Shown here: piece by piece, positions 1 through 12,766 of the stretch
Numbering within the stretch: position 1 is the first letter of the stretch
How the letters are laid out: the number at the start of each line of letters is the position of its first letter
Assembly: GCA_039654915.1 (NCBI GenBank)
Contig: CM077594.1
Span: 103,058,893-103,122,892 of the forward strand
Source: Aquilaria yunnanensis
Taxonomy: Eukaryota; Streptophyta; Magnoliopsida; Malvales; Thymelaeaceae
Direction: 5' to 3'
DNA length: 64,000 bases
Made by a program: the position numbers and the translations under genes
Notes under the pieces: generated by a model
The model's database searches: none
What the model was told of the DNA's origin: nothing
Seen by the model: the letters and a program-made list of their open reading frames with translations, nothing else

Positions 1-1023
1 ACTGGGTTAATTGCATTCGTGACTCCTAATATTTTATTATTATCCTATTTTGGACCCTAACCTCAAAACTTTGCATAGAGAATCCTCAACACTAATTTTT
101 TGTTCTATTTTAGACTTTTAGAGGACGGAAAGCATTAAAATTGACAAAACTACCCCACATGGCACACTAGGGTGAGATGATTTGCCATGTTAGCATAATA
201 ATCAACTTGTGGTGATGATGTGGAAAGGAATACAACTAATAAAAAAAGGAAAATATGAAAAAAAAAGGAAAAAAAAAAAAGAAAAGAAAACGCTCTGATT
301 CCCCTATCTATTCATGCCGATTCTTCCATTGTCCCTCACTGACTCCCTCGTTCGCCAATCCCCTCCACCTCTATTTGAATCACTAGGAGTCGCCGTGTGT
401 CCCTTCGTTCCTCACCTAGTTCGATGCCTTCCCGCAGCTTCACGTCAATCCCTTCATCCACTCAAACGCACCCGCCACCATAAGAAGCTACAAATCTTGA
501 TTTGTTGGAGCTTTGATTTTCCCCTCACTAGAGACGATGGAGTGAACGATGGACTAGGCCTTGTTGTGGCAGAGTCGGTGACCTTGGAGAAGCAAATGAC
601 GATGTTTGGTGATATAAGAGACGATGGGGACCGAGGAAGATGAGTCACGATCTTCCTTCTCTTCTTTGATTAGCGTCGTTGGTGGTTGGAACAACTTTAG
701 AGCTATGACTTGAGGTGTAACTAAGTGGCGGAAATGAGTGAGGATGACTGGCGATGGTGAAGCAATGACTAAAAGTGTCAGGCAGGGGAAGGGACCTTCC
801 AAGGTTAGAGAAGGGTTTCAATTTTTTTTTTTCCATTTTCCACATCATTGTTGGGGTTCATTTGTGGTGCCACGTGGCCAATTCTTGTTAATTTTAACAT
901 TTTCTATACTTCAAAGATCTAAAATGAAATAAAAAATTGAGGTTGAGGACTTCTCATATAAGGTTTTAAGGTTAGGGTCTAAAATAGGATAATATTAAAA
1001 GGTTATGGGCCACAAATGCACTT
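1..1023. mobile_element. Mutator-like non-autonomous element with long inverted ends (5' end at window edge)
   Basis: The first ~150 bp and the inverse of about 860-1023 match with gaps: the left end carries GGGTTAATTGCATTCGTG and the inverted right end GGATTAAGTGCATTTGTG, followed on both arms by text about lists of AATATT, TAGGATA and a CCTCAA/TTGAGG block. The interior (300-800) is richer in GC and has several short overlapping open frames on both strands that resemble no protein I know. Only three bases precede the left end, so the target-site duplication cannot be tested. Assignment to the Mutator type is inferred from the other long-ended elements in this window. Confidence 0.55.
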
Positions 1024-1239
1024 AATCCAAAGACAAATTTTTTTTTCCTATGCAATTGTAATTATTATATCATCTTCGAATAGTCATTTGTCTTCTCAAT
1101 CACGCGCAATCGTTGTTCATCTTCAGATCGTGCCATTGTCACTTACCTCTAGATCTACCAGCTATCGCTTCCAGATTATTGATTATTGCTTCCGTTCTTC
1201 ACCTTGGTCGCCACCACCAATGAACTATGCATGTAAACA

Positions 1240-1890
1240 TACTGAAAAAGTGTCAAAGAGAAGATGTACAAATGTCTAAAACAATTGTTGAATGTGTATG
1301 AACAAATATGTGAAAACATATGACATAAGATCTAAATATTTATTTTTTTCCAACAACATATAAAGTGTAAAAGTATCTAAAGGAATATCAAAAAATGTCT
1401 AAATAAGTATATAAAAAGTGTATAACACAGTATGTACACATTTTGTTTTCTTTAAATAAATATGTAAAGTCTAAAAGTGTCTAAAAGAATATGTAAAAGT
1501 GTTTAAAGAATTATATAAAAGTGTTTGAAACAAAAGCTAAAAGCATACAAAAGAATAAAAAGAAAATTTACTCCATTCAGAAATAAAAATGTATAAAGTA
1601 ATAAGTAAAAGTGTCTGAATTACGATATAGAAGTGTCTGAACCAAATATACAAACAATTTGTTCTTTTTATAAAAATAGTAACAATAAATTTCTAAATAA
1701 ATATATAAAAATGTGTATTAAAATATATAAAAGTGTAGGACCTAATAAGTAAAAGTGTTTGAAACAAAATGCAGATAATTTAATTTTTTCTCACGAATAA
1801 AAGCATATGAAATTATTAAGAAAACATGTCTAAATAAGTAGCCAAAAGTGTTTGAAGAAACATATAAAAGTGTCTGAAATATCATATAAA
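1240..1890. repeat. Degenerate array of AAGTGTYTRAA-type motifs
   Basis: About twelve copies of a short motif (AAAAGTGTCTGAA, AAAAGTGTTTGAA, AAAAGTGTCTAAA and close variants) are scattered at irregular 20-100 bp spacing, nearly all in the same orientation, alternating with ATATAAA stretches. GC-richer sequence lies on both sides (1080-1215 and 1905-2290). This layout resembles the subterminal repeats of DNA transposons, where a transposase binds many short sites, but no terminal repeats or transposase were found. Confidence 0.5.
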
Positions 1891-3007
1891 CTTGTTTTTA
1901 GGGCAGAGGAAATAGCGACCACGCATTCTCCTTAACAATTTCCAGATCTTACTAGCAACAGTTTTCAGATCTCGTTACTGCACTGGTTACCTTAGCTGCC
2001 AAGACCTCATTGTCACTGTTCACCCTCGTGATTTGTGGTTAGTGTCGTCTTCCCACCCCATTGTCATCATCATCATTATCTTCTCATCTCACTAATCCGT
2101 TCATTGTCGTGATTAGCCTCTGATCACATGCTTACTTCAAACCTTGTTGATTGTCACACCTCCTTCAACATCTTCTTGATCCTTGCTCGTTGTCACTTGA
2201 AATGTTGTTGGAGGCAGAGATGACTGGAGAAAAATAAGATTTTGGAGTGGAAGCACTGCTGTCGGAAGCATTGTTGAAGACAAATATGTGATTTAAATGA
2301 TGGACACGATTAGAATTAGCTAGATAAAAATGGATAAGTCGGTAAGTTTACACTTTATGTCTAATTGCGCATATGCGCACGGATAATGCACATGTTATTT
2401 GTCCATATGCTTGTGCAACCTTAAATGTTGCCCAATCGATTTCTTCAGTCCTTTATGTTTAGGTTCTTTACATTTTGGTTCTATCAAGGACTCAGGCGTG
2501 TACCTGGGACATGATTATGAACCGCCCTATAATGATTCCATTAATTCATACTCGCATGAATTAATGCAACTATGATAGGTTTGGTTGGAACCTAGGAGGA
2601 TATTACTTTTACAAACCATATAATTATTCTTAACATTTTTATCCATTATTTTATCAATTTTGTGATGTCACATGAGCAATTTTTTATTTTTTCATAAACA
2701 ATTTCATTTCATTTCATATTTTTATTACATTTATTGATTCAATAAAAAAAAGTTATCATTATTAATTTAACAAAATTATTTTCAATAAATACATATGAGG
2801 TGTAAAACTTAAAGATTGCACCAAATATTTATCACTTTTCCTATTTTTTGTAATTTAAAATATTTATCATTTTTAGTTATCTATATTTTTCAAAATATGC
2901 CATCCCTAACTTCTAGAGTTTATAAATGTTCATGCAATCACTATTATAATTATAAAGTCGGCATGAGTGACCTGGGTCTTAAGCCGTGAGTAAGTAGGAA
3001 CATTGGA
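1891..3007. other. Intergenic, no gene recognised
   Basis: The part at 1905-2290 is moderately GC-rich and resembles the inner parts of non-autonomous transposons, without a usable open frame. A perfect 14-bp palindrome, TGCGCATATGCGCA, sits at 2366-2379. From 2600 to 3007 the sequence is plain AT-rich DNA. Confidence 0.4.
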
Positions 3008-3363
3008 GGAAAGGTAAAAAAAAAAGTTCTATAACTTTCACAACTTTTCTAAGTAAACCTTATATCTTCACGATTTTCTGTTTGAGTCCTATATCTTTGA
3101 AAATGTGATCTTTGTTAGTCCTTTAATCGAAAAATGTAACAAAAATCCTATGCGGCAGTTAACACACGTTAAAAATAATGGGAAAATATCAAAATTAGTC
3201 ATCTAACTTTGTAATTTTACTAATTAAGTCACTAGGTCTCTATTTTCTCACAATTCACCCATAAATTTAAAAGAAATCTAGAACTATGTAACTCTAATTG
3301 AAATGTGCAGGTTGGGTTATTGCTTTTGCTCCTGAAATTTTTTAAAAATGTTTAAAATAAACC

Positions 3364-3428
<65 letters not shown>

Positions 3429-4666
3429 TTTTTCTTTTTCTTTTCTTTCTTCTTTTCCTAAATAAACTATTATATTTTTTATGTTTTGGGGCCATTGATT
3501 GTCATTACATCAATGGAATATACCATGAGAATGAGAATGTTACGTCACTTGAGCCATTTAAAAACTAGCACTTCACCTACTTAACAATCACTTGAAAAAA
3601 TTATTTTAAAAAGTAATTAATTATTTACAAGTTATCCAACTCAAAAATAAAATTTTAGATAATAATATTTTCTTTAAAATATTCTAAAAATATTGTTTAA
3701 GCTTATTAAATTATAGAATTTCAATTGAAGTACAAGTTAAATGAAAAATTAAAAATATTAATTAATAATAGTGTATTAAATAACTCATTACTTAATATTT
3801 TATAGCCAATTTGTAATATTTCATTGTATTTATATTTCATTGTACTTTTATGGATTTCATGATAAGATGATATAATATTTTCTATATTAATTCTTCATGC
3901 GTTTATAGAAGGTTGAAAAAATAAACATAAAATTTTACAAAATAAGCCATAAGTATACTACAGAAAGGATATTTATATCGATAATAACAATGTAATGATG
4001 ATGATTTCATTGATGATGAAAAAATGGATTTATAAACTAATGAATATATAGATAAATAGGAAGATTAATAAATTACAAAATTGTGCAGTAATATAATCAA
4101 GTCATCGACATTTGGATCGGGATTGAGGTTGTTCAGCTCTAGCTTGCTCGCTGGAACATGATCTGACTATTGTTTAGCAGGAGGTTTTTATTCCGCTTCC
4201 TATTAAGAATTCTTCATTTCTATAAGCTGTAAATGTTTTTAATTTTTGGATCATGATTAGTGTTATCAATTAAAATTTTTTATTTTTTTATCAGAAAGTA
4301 TGAAAAATGTTCCTTATTATTCGCTCTCGATAAGGAAAGAGCAGAAAAAATGCAACGAGTTTGTGCTTGAAGGACAACGGCACCAAAAGAGAATATTTAG
4401 GGTTCTAGGGATGAATTATGAAAAAAAAATAAGAACCTGGTAACTTAATTAAAAAAGTTACGAAGTTAGATGTCTAATTTTGATTTTTTCCCCCCTTGTT
4501 TTTAACATCCATTATCTACTACATAGAATTTCTATTAAGTTTTCCAGCTATAGGACTAACAGAGATCACATTTTATAAAATATATGACTCAAACAAAAAG
4601 TCGTGAAGACATAGGACTTACTTTAAAAAGTTGCTAAAGTTAAAAGACTTTTTTTTACCTTTTCCC
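3008..4666. mobile_element. Non-autonomous element with ~230-bp terminal inverted repeats
   Basis: The sequence at 3008-3240 reappears inverted at about 4430-4666. Both arms start with GGAAAGGTAAAAAA or GGGAAAAGGTAAAAAA and share in order a CTTCACGA block, a TTTGAGTC block, an AAAATGTGATCT block and a CATCTAACTT block. There is no coding capacity inside; the interior holds an AAT/TTA microsatellite and plain AT-rich DNA. Flanking bases (AGGAACATTGG and AGAACAGTAATG) are only loosely alike, so the duplication is eroded. The long inverted repeats suggest a Mutator-like element. Confidence 0.65.
3365..3428. repeat. (TTA)n microsatellite
   Basis: About 20 uninterrupted TTA/ATT units, followed by a pyrimidine-rich CTTTTTCTTTTTC stretch. 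It lies inside the inverted-repeat element of 3008-4666. Confidence 0.95.
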
Positions 4667-7049
4667 AGAACAGTAATGTGGTTACTTGCACAAGATACTT
4701 TGATGCTCAAGTAGTTATATTATTAAGGTGTGAAAAAAATTATGGACGTTATCTTATACCTCAATAATGAATAGTAATAACATTTGTATAAGCCTTTAGA
4801 AGTTGGGCCCTTTAGATTTAGGGTCATTAGATAAGGTAGTTATGTCTCTGCTACAAGTGAAAGGATAATTAAATATCTAATTACTGATTCAAATCTAACT
4901 AAAGAATATCAAGTTTGGGTTGGTTTTTCCAAAAGAATAGGCACAATTCTGATTAACCTGATCAGCCTATTTTTTATGTTGATAAAGTTAGGTCGAACAC
5001 AAAAAACCAGGAATTATTTAAGGTGGACGATGTGAGAAGAACAGTATTAAGAATTCTAGATCATAAATAATAAGGGTGTAGGTGGAGGATAGTTAAGGAA
5101 CTCTGGAGTGTAATTTAGTAATAGGCTTTAATCGTCTTACCTTAGAGAACAGCCACCTCACTCTCTCTTGGTCTCCCTCTCATCTCTCACCTTCTTCATT
5201 GTATAATATGCATACTCCTTAATCTTCCCTGCCATTGTCTTTGGTTTGTTTCACCTTCTTCATCACTGAATTCTTTACCTCATTGGCCTTTTGTGTGGCC
5301 ATTTTGGTTCCTTACTTCACAGATTCTACCATTGTGTGTCTTCCTAGCGACAGCTTCTTTGGCATGCTCATAAGTGTCGTGCACAACTTCTTTGGCCTTT
5401 CCTTCTATTCACTTTTGCCCTAGAAAACCTTAAGAGAAAAAGGATTAAAAATGTTGAACACATGATCGCAGCCACAAAGAGGCTTTTCCCAATTGAATTT
5501 GCTAAAAATAAAGTGTTTGGTTTTTAGAAATTTTTTTTTCAAGTTGTTGGGAAAGAATTAAGCCAACCCAATTTACCAAATTCCACACCAAACTTTTTGG
5601 GTTTGGTTTGGGCTAGACACATAATCGTCTTGGGTTTGGGGCAACAAATAGATAATGGAATAAGGATAATTAAGGTTGAGTTCAACCTGAACCCGAAAAA
5701 ATCAGTTGGCTTTTGCACCTAGTCTTCGTAACGTGTTAGATGTTAGATCATAAGACATGTGTACTCTATTTGATGCCTATATTTCAAGTAGCAAATCATG
5801 TAGGACCTAAGAGAATTTTGTTTTCAGTATACAGAATTTAATACAATTTATTACAAAAGTAAGGATAAGAGAGAACAATCCAAAACATATACAAACCTTG
5901 GAGGAACTTGGCTGTAATTAGCTTACTTTTGGGTGCTTGTTTTGTATAAAGTGTGGTGTCACTACCCAAACCCTTGCTTTGCCTGTGGATATTCTTTTGC
6001 ATTACCATTTTATTGGCTAATGGGAAACCATGAGAATTATATATGATAAATAGGCATAGTTAGATGGATAGGCTGGACTGTGTTATACAAGCCAATTTGG
6101 GGAGGTTATGCATATTGTGCCTATTCCCTTCACATGGATATCACTGGATAAATATGCTTAATTTGCTTATATGAAAAGGTTAAAGGCTTGAATCTTCGGG
6201 TAAGTGCAACTAGGTTGGTGTTTAATGGCTTAAATGTGGGGGCTAAGATGCCGAGTTTAAGCGAGTTAAGACCTAAGTGCTTAAATGTCTAAACCAGAAA
6301 AAGATCATGGAGTATTAATGCATTATTTTTTTAATTACCTTATATAGGAGGGAGTATAAATCGAGTAAATCTAAAATTTGACTCCAACTACACTTAAACC
6401 ATCTCTTCTAAGTTGAATTAGATGGATAAAAATGAATTATGATTCATGATTTGTTCCCTAACTGAAAAACCATCAATTTAAAATTGATTTTGATTCTATT
6501 CAACTATTGCATTTGATTTTTTTTAAAAAAAATCATGACTATTTTAAATTGGTTCATTCTACTGAAAAAGCGTGACTCATGCTGCTCCCGAAGTTTCTAA
6601 TTCAATCAAATCAACGTCTGTCCACTTTTATACATACGAAACGTTTGGCCGCCTGCCAAAAGTACAGGTTCGGTTTTGTCAAAAGTAAGGCTGTTCAACA
6701 TGGTCATCCCCTTTAAAAGAAAATAACGGAAAGAAAATCTAACTCGAGAAAAGCGGTAATTTTCATCTCCCTTAATCGAAAGGGTAAGAAGAAAATACTG
6801 TACATATATGCTTCGTTCTAATTACATTTTTTTTCTAGCTAGCATCATATAACTAGTCGGAAAAAATAATATACATATATACAAGGGCGCAAAATTTTTA
6901 ACCGACTATACATATGATTCCGAGAAAATAGTCCTTCGAAAATAAACTGGAAACTAAGAAAAATATAAGAGAGAAATAGTGAGAAAATAATGATTGTAGT
7001 GCTTGTAATCCGGGTAGTATAAGTTAAATATTGTTGCTACTATACATAT
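4667..7049. other. Intergenic, no gene recognised
   Basis: AT-rich sequence with stops in every frame. A short frame at 5235-5423 (62 codons, hydrophobic) has no family resemblance and lies in pyrimidine-rich DNA. I see no gene, repeat pair or RNA here. Confidence 0.4.
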
Positions 7050-8280
7050 GTCACATCCTGTAAAATTTAGGTATATTGTATAATATATCAAATTGTAAAA
7101 TATTATTATTTTCATAAAAAAATATTAAGATGTTATTTTAAGATAAAGTGCATTAAATAAAATTGAGAACAATTAGAAAAGAAATAAAGAAACAAGTTAA
7201 ACTGAAAATTAAGTAAGAAGAACCAAACATGTGAACCTAAAAGGTAAAGCAACAGTAACCAAAAGAAACAATAAAAAAAAAAAAAAAAAGAGAAGAAAAA
7301 CGTCAAAAGAAAATTTAATAAAAAAATAAAATAAAAGAAGACAAATTAGATAAGTTTGTTCTCATGCGTGCCATTTGAAACACGTGATGAAATTATATAA
7401 GAATTACTTCCTCCGTTTTATATTAGTTATCTCTTTTATTTTTTTTTACTAAAATTTGACTTAATTATGTTTATATTACTGTGAATTGAAAAAAAAATTA
7501 AAAAAATAATATTTAAAAACTATAATATTTAAAGTTCAATTTTCATATAAAAAGTTTATATTTTTATGATAAATTTTAAAATAAATAAAATTATAGATTA
7601 ATTGTTGTGAATAGTAAAGATGACAGTTTTGTGAGATAGATAGAGTATAATAATTTCAAATATGCAATCATTTGTAAACTAAATTTTTTTTAAACAAAAA
7701 TAAAATTAATATTTATGTTAATATATGTGTATTAATTATATGTTATTATTTTACATATTTATGTATGGTACTTTCATGTAATATGACAAAAAAAAATTAG
7801 TTCACACTTGTGTCACACATATGGCATGAGAAACTGGATACCGCAGTTTACCACAATGCATGAGTATGGTATTTTTTTTTCTATCTTTTTACATCAAAAT
7901 ACCATACATAAATATATAAAATGTGGTATTATAAAATAATTTATTTTTATTATAGCATTTTTTCTTTATTTTTTATGTATCAATAAATTAGTAATTTGTT
8001 GAATAATATTTATTTTGTTTTATTTATTTTATTTTTTATGTATTTTCATATAAAAATTATTTTCATTCATATATATTTTATTTATATTTGAAAACTTATG
8101 ATGGCAATAATTAGACTACATATAAAAGTGTGTCAAATATGAATTTTTTTAATGTATTTTATTTTAAAATAATATTCTAATATATTTTTTTGTGCGAATC
8201 GTTAATGATATTGTAGCGCAGTTAACCTATGGTTTATGGGGTGCAACATATTTAATGGTAATGATATTCAATTGATATTG
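7050..8280. repeat. Diverged dispersed repeat, also present near 16500-16689 and 17363
   Basis: The text from about 7058 (TGTAAAATTTAGGTATA, then AATATTATT and TTTTAAGATAAA) is matched by 16510-16620 (TGTAAATTTCGGGTATA, then AATATTATTTTAAGATAAA). The block near 7745-7775 (TTACATATTTATGTATGG) matches 16675-16689 continued at 17363. The copy here has been opened by a Stowaway-like MITE (7407-7645); the other copy by a Mutator-like element. Family unknown. Confidence 0.45.
7407..7645 (+). mobile_element. Stowaway-like MITE, copy 1
   Basis: A 239-bp AT-rich element starting CTTCCTCCGTTTTATATTAG and ending GAGATAGATAGAG, flanked by TA dinucleotides. The CTCCGTTT-type start and TA target are usual for Stowaway (Tc1/mariner) MITEs. 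Diverged copies lie at 27679-27919 in the same orientation and 47560-47797 inverted; all share internal text such as CTAAAATTTGACTT and ATTTAAAAACTATAAT. Confidence 0.75.
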
Positions 8281-8309
8281 TTACTTTAGAGTCACATTAC
8301 AATTAAATT

Positions 8310-8322
8310 AAATGCTAATTTC
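8310..8322 (+). repeat. Target-site duplication, left copy, of the LINE
   Basis: AAATGCTAATTTC here is repeated at 12767-12779, directly after the short A-run that ends the LINE. Twelve bases are certain; the first A may belong to the A-run. Confidence 0.8.
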
Positions 8323-8559
8323 AAAGCGAATAAGGTGGCATTGTTAAGGCTCAACCTGCAGTAGACGTTAAGGAGGTCATAAGAAGAGTGGTGGGGTTGA
8401 TATACGTGGGAAAGGTTTGAAACTTGGATTTGGATATAAGGGTTCGAATTATGGAGATGGCTCGGATGATCAAGGGTTGCATGTTTTAGAGAAGATGGTT
8501 TAAGAACAGGAGGAACCAAAGAAGATCTGGGCAGGATAACATAAGCAAGTTTGCATGAT

Positions 8560-9205
8560 CTCAGTGGAAATAGGAAATGATGCCTATTGTTATCAAGATT
8601 CAATCGGGATTATTTCTATTCCAATCTCACTTGGAGTCAGATATGATGAAGGTCTTGGAAGGTTTGATGAACTTTGTTTTTGGTAAACCATTGTTACTTA
8701 GGTGATGGGAGATGGATATGACCCTGGATCGAGAACTTTTTGAGGTTATTCTAGTTTGGGTTAGACTTTCTAGCTTGAAACTACAATACTGGAACCTTAA
8801 GATTATGAGCTGCATTGTGAGTAAGATAACAACACTTATCTTGGCATATATTTCTACTATTCTGCATACACGACTGTTTTTTGCTCAAGTATTAATTGAT
8901 GTTTGTCATAAGGATGATGTTATGGATCATGTTTTATTGAAACTTTTAATGAGTATGAAGAATGGAAAGTTGTGTATGAGTGGTCGCCGAGTCAATGTGC
9001 AAAGTGCAAGAAGTCAGAACATAAAGAGGAAGAATGTAACCCTATTGGACAGAGGAAGCATGGTTTTGAGGATAAGGTAGAGCCAAGTGGGCAACTTAAG
9101 GAAATGATGGATGTATCCCATTTATCTAAAGATAATGTCCCTTATACTGGAGATGCTAGTTCTAGTGGTGTTAAGGATAAGGAGTTCCTTACAGTTCAAT
9201 TCTGA
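8560..9205 (+). pseudogene. LINE ORF1 remnant: DUF4283-like region and CCHC zinc knuckle
   Basis: The + frames give VLEGLMNFVFGKPLLLR, a stop, then WEMDMTLDRELFEVILVWVRL and LQYW. This is the usual DUF4283 pattern of plant LINE ORF1 proteins, which bind RNA in the retrotransposition particle. Near 8996-9037 the frame reads CAKCKKSEHKEEEC, a CX2CX4HX4C knuckle. In-frame stops and a frame change near 8970 show that it no longer makes a full protein. It sits upstream of the endonuclease and reverse transcriptase parts, as expected. Confidence 0.85.
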
Positions 9206-9393
9206 AAAACAAAGTCTCAGATGAATGTTCGTCATACTAATTAGGGGTAGACTACAAAGAAAATTGCTAAGTCTCCTCATAAGAAGGAAAAAATTGAACT
9301 GTCAGATGTTTTTGAGAACCTTCAAATGGAGGTTAAATCTGAAGCTATAAACAAGTATAACTCTGACCTTTTTATACAAGCTTAATGAAGTAG

Positions 9394-10040
9394 TGTTGTT
9401 GGAACATTAGAGGGCTCAATGTGAGTCTAAATGATTTATAAAAATAATATTAGTTTTATTGCTCCATTAGAAACTCATGTGAAAAGTATAAAGTTTACTA
9501 GTATTAAAAATGCTATTGCCCTTGGTCGGAAGTGTCTGAATAGTTATGTTTTTACTTTGAATTGGAGGATTTGGTTACTCTAAGATCCTAATTTTTTGGA
9601 TATCTTTTATATATTAGCTTTTGATCAAGTTATTCATTGTGTTGTAACTTATAAGTTGAGGAATTGGAAATGTGTGCTTTCTGTCATCCATGCTTCTAAT
9701 GATCCCCAAGTGAGGAGGTTTTCTGTGGCATAATCTTGAGCAGTTTTTTGCTAGTGTGTTGATTCTTGGGATTGTTTATGGTGATTTTAACGAGATTTTA
9801 TGTTTTGGATAAAAGAGTAATGTTTCTGGGGTGATTGGTTGGCACAATTTTGGTTTTATTAACTGTTGTAACTTTGTGGGAATTGCTGACATTCATAGCT
9901 TTGGGGATTTCTTCACCTAGAGAAAAAATCAAACCTTCGATGATCATGTTTTTTGCAAGTTAGATAGAGTTATGGGAAATAGTAGTTGGTTTGATGCTTT
10001 CTCTTGGTCTATTGTTGAGTTTAAGAAGACTTGACGTTTT
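9394..10040 (+). pseudogene. LINE endonuclease domain remnant
   Basis: The apurinic-endonuclease-like domain that nicks target DNA begins at WNIRGLN (about 9394-9420). It continues through a GDFNEIL motif (about 9789-9800) and a CKLDRV..NSSWFDAF block (about 9955-10000). The final DHS motif reads DYS (about 10040), a His-to-Tyr change at a usually catalytic position. Multiple stops and shifts interrupt it. Confidence 0.85.
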
Positions 10041-10399
10041 GATTATTCTTTTGCTTTAATTATGTTTGAGGAGTATATTATTCAGAGGAGACATTCTTTT
10101 AAATGTTTGAAAATATGGCAATCTCATCCTAATTATGATTAGATTGTTAGAGGTATATGACAAATTTTTAGATCTAATTAGATGTCTATCTGGAGGTATA
10201 TTCTAAGTAAGTTAAAAATCCTTAAGGTTGCTCTTAGGAGCTTAAATTATGATTGTTTCTATGATATTTCTAAGAGGCTTAAATGTAAAGAACAAGAGTT
10301 GGGGTTTCTTAGTTATAGATTGAATCATTTGATGGAGGATAAGACTCTTTATGATGAATGGCAAAGTCTTGAGTCTGAGGTGTGTAGGTTAAAAGAAGT

Positions 10400-11995
10400 C
10401 GAGGATGGGTACTATGCTTAACAAGCTACTATTGATTGGTTGAAGCTTGGAGATGGGAACAATAAATTTTTTCATTCTAAGTTTAAGTAGAGATTGACTA
10501 TGTTTCCAAAACTAGAATGAAGCTTTTCACTCAGAGAGAAATTAAAAATGAGTTCTTAGATTTATTCTCTATTTTGTTTGGTGTTTCCCTTGTTTGTTTG
10601 AATGTGAATCCTAATATTGTTTTGAATGACCCTAGGTTGAATGATGATTAGAGAAGTTCTTTGGATAAAGATATTTCTACTACTGAAATTGTGGAAGCTG
10701 TTAAGTTTTAAAATGCTACAAAAGTTCCTGGACCTGAAGTTTTTGCTGCAGGGTTTTATCAACATAATTGGGGGGTATTGGTGTTGATATTACTATTACT
10801 ATTTAATATTTCTTTGATTCTAGTGCATTACCTTCTACTCTTGCTGTTACTGTCATTCATCTTATTCCTAAGCATACACATGCTTTTATTACTAACGAAT
10901 TTAGATTAATCTCTTACTGCAATGTTTTGTATAAGTTCATCTCCAAAATCTTAGCTAATAGATTGCAAAGTCTATTGCCTGCTATTATCCATGAAAGTCA
11001 AGGGACTTTCATTAAAAGGAAGATATATTGTTGATAATATTTTGTTATGTCATAAGCTTATGAGGGGTTATAGTAGAGATAATATTAAGCTTGGGATGTG
11101 CTTAAAATTTGACCTAAAGAAAGCTTATGATATGCTCAATTAGGACTTTTTGGAAAGCTTTATATTGAACCTTGAGTTCCCTAAAATATGGGTGAAATGA
11201 ATAATGTACTGTGTAAGGTCTCATTCATTCTCTATTATGTTAAATGATACTCTTTGTGGATATTTTAATGGTAGAAGAGGTGTTTGGCAAGGGGATCCCT
11301 TGTCTTTTCTTTTATTTGTTTTAGTCATGGATTACTTATCTAAAGCTTTGACAAAGATTTTTTATGAGAAGTATGTTGTTTTTCATGCAAAGTGTAAGAA
11401 AATCAATCTGACTCACTTAATGTTTGTGGATGACATTATGATTTTTGCTAGAGTTGTTTGTGAGTCAGCTTGTGTTATTAAATTTTGTCTTGATAATTTC
11501 TTTGCAACCTCTGGTTTGGTTATTAATTATGAGAAAATCCATGCCATTTTGGATGGTATTAGCTTAAACCTGAGGTATGGGATTTTGAGTATTTTTAATA
11601 TGACAAAAGGTAGGTTGCTTCTAAAGTATTTAGAGGTTTCTTTTATTGATAAAAGGCTTCAAATTTTTCACTATAAGCCTCTCGAGGAGAAGGTCCTGCA
11701 TAGTCTGAATAGTTGGGCAAATAAGTTGTTATCTTATACTGGTTGGCTTCAATTGATTAGATCTGTTATTTTAGTGTGCAAGCTTATTAGTATGTCTTTT
11801 TTCCAATTCCAAAAAGTAGTGTTGAATCATATTGAAAGTTGTTGTCGAGCTTTTCTTTGGATTGGCTCTGTCCAAGGTAAAACATATCCTATTGCTTGGA
11901 AAAGTGTTTGTGTTCCAAATGAACAGGGGGCCTTTATATTTTTAACTTGTTTGGTTGGAATGATGCTACTAATGGTAAGAAATTATGGAGGTTGA
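10400..11995 (+). pseudogene. LINE reverse transcriptase remnant
   Basis: Reverse transcriptase that would copy the element's RNA at the nicked target. Visible motifs are VPGPEVFAAGFYQ (about 10724-10765), YKFISKILANRLQSLLP (about 10930-10980), the first catalytic aspartate in KFDLKKAYD (about 11104-11130), WQGDPLS (about 11288-11310) and FVDD with the catalytic aspartate pair (11423-11434). The longest unbroken part is 11204-11995 (263 codons). FVDD replaces the commoner FADD/YADD. Upstream stops (one at a usual Trp after MLN) and a frameshift near 11015 make this a dead copy. Confidence 0.93.
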
Positions 11996-11999
11996 AGCA

Positions 12000-12720
12000 T
12001 ATCTTGAAAGCTCAGAGGTTGTTTGCTGATTATGTGCACAATTATGAATGAGGTTGTGTGAAGAATGGAGAGTTGATTATGAAATTCGCTTATCTTCATG
12101 TTATTGAGAACTTTGATTCTATTCCCTAGGCTGTTTTGGTTTGGAATTTCGTTTCAAAGTTTTATGTGATTTGCTGGTTTGTCATGATAAATAAGCTTCA
12201 TACTCTAGATCGGATCTGTTCTTATTTGGTTGTTAATTATTTGCTTTGTTGGTTTGTCCTCTGTGCCTACTTGAGAATGAATCAAGAGATCATCTCTTCT
12301 TTTATTGTTCTTATTTTGTCATGATTTGGCGTGAGGTGATGTGTTTGATTAACTTGAGAGATGCTTTTAGGCAATGGTTTAGATATTGGCAGTGACTCAA
12401 GAAAGTTGTAAAAGGTAATAATCTTAAGGCAAAATTGAGGTGAGTCTATTTTGCTGGACTGGTTTATTTTGTTTGAAAAGAAAGAAATAAATGGTTACAT
12501 CATTAGGGCTCTCGGCTTTATGACCATGTGGTTAAACTCCTTGTTGAAGCTATCCAAGTTTGTTTTCATTGTGTTATTGGTGAAGTGTTTGCATAGTTTG
12601 TATGACTTGATTTTGCCGTGCAATGTAAGTCTTAGGTTTTGTTGTATGTTTCTTTTTGAATTAGGCTTTGTCAATTTCTTTTGCAGGCCTCGGATTTTGA
12701 TGTAAGTGCCATTAGATTTT
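12000..12720 (+). pseudogene. LINE 3' region, degraded
   Basis: Between the reverse transcriptase and the A-run the frames are short and disrupted (12136-12324, 12451-12705). In complete elements this region codes for the reverse-transcriptase zinc-binding part and sometimes RNase H. I can see only scattered W/C/F-rich stretches and no clean motif. Confidence 0.5.
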
Positions 12721-12766
12721 TTTGTGAAACAAAATCCACACCTGTCGAGGTGTTTTCTGGAAAAAA

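Larger units (their letters stand above)
8323..12766 (+). mobile_element. L1-type LINE retrotransposon, decayed
   Basis: A 4.4-kb non-LTR retrotransposon bounded by a 12-13 bp target-site duplication and a 3' A-run (12761-12769). In order it shows ORF1 with a DUF4283-like part and CCHC knuckle, an endonuclease starting WNIRGLN (about 9394-9420), a reverse transcriptase with APGP-like, KFDLKKAYD, GDPLS and FVDD motifs, and a degraded C-terminal part. Every frame is broken by stops and shifts; several stops are TAG where TGG or CAG is expected, consistent with deamination of methylated cytosines. Complete plant L1 elements are usually longer, so the 5' end is probably truncated. Confidence 0.92.

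Noticed and set aside
314..848. Overlapping frames of 60-110 codons on both strands
   Set aside because: They lie in the GC-rich middle of an inverted-repeat element, show no family motif, and open on both strands, which points to composition rather than coding.
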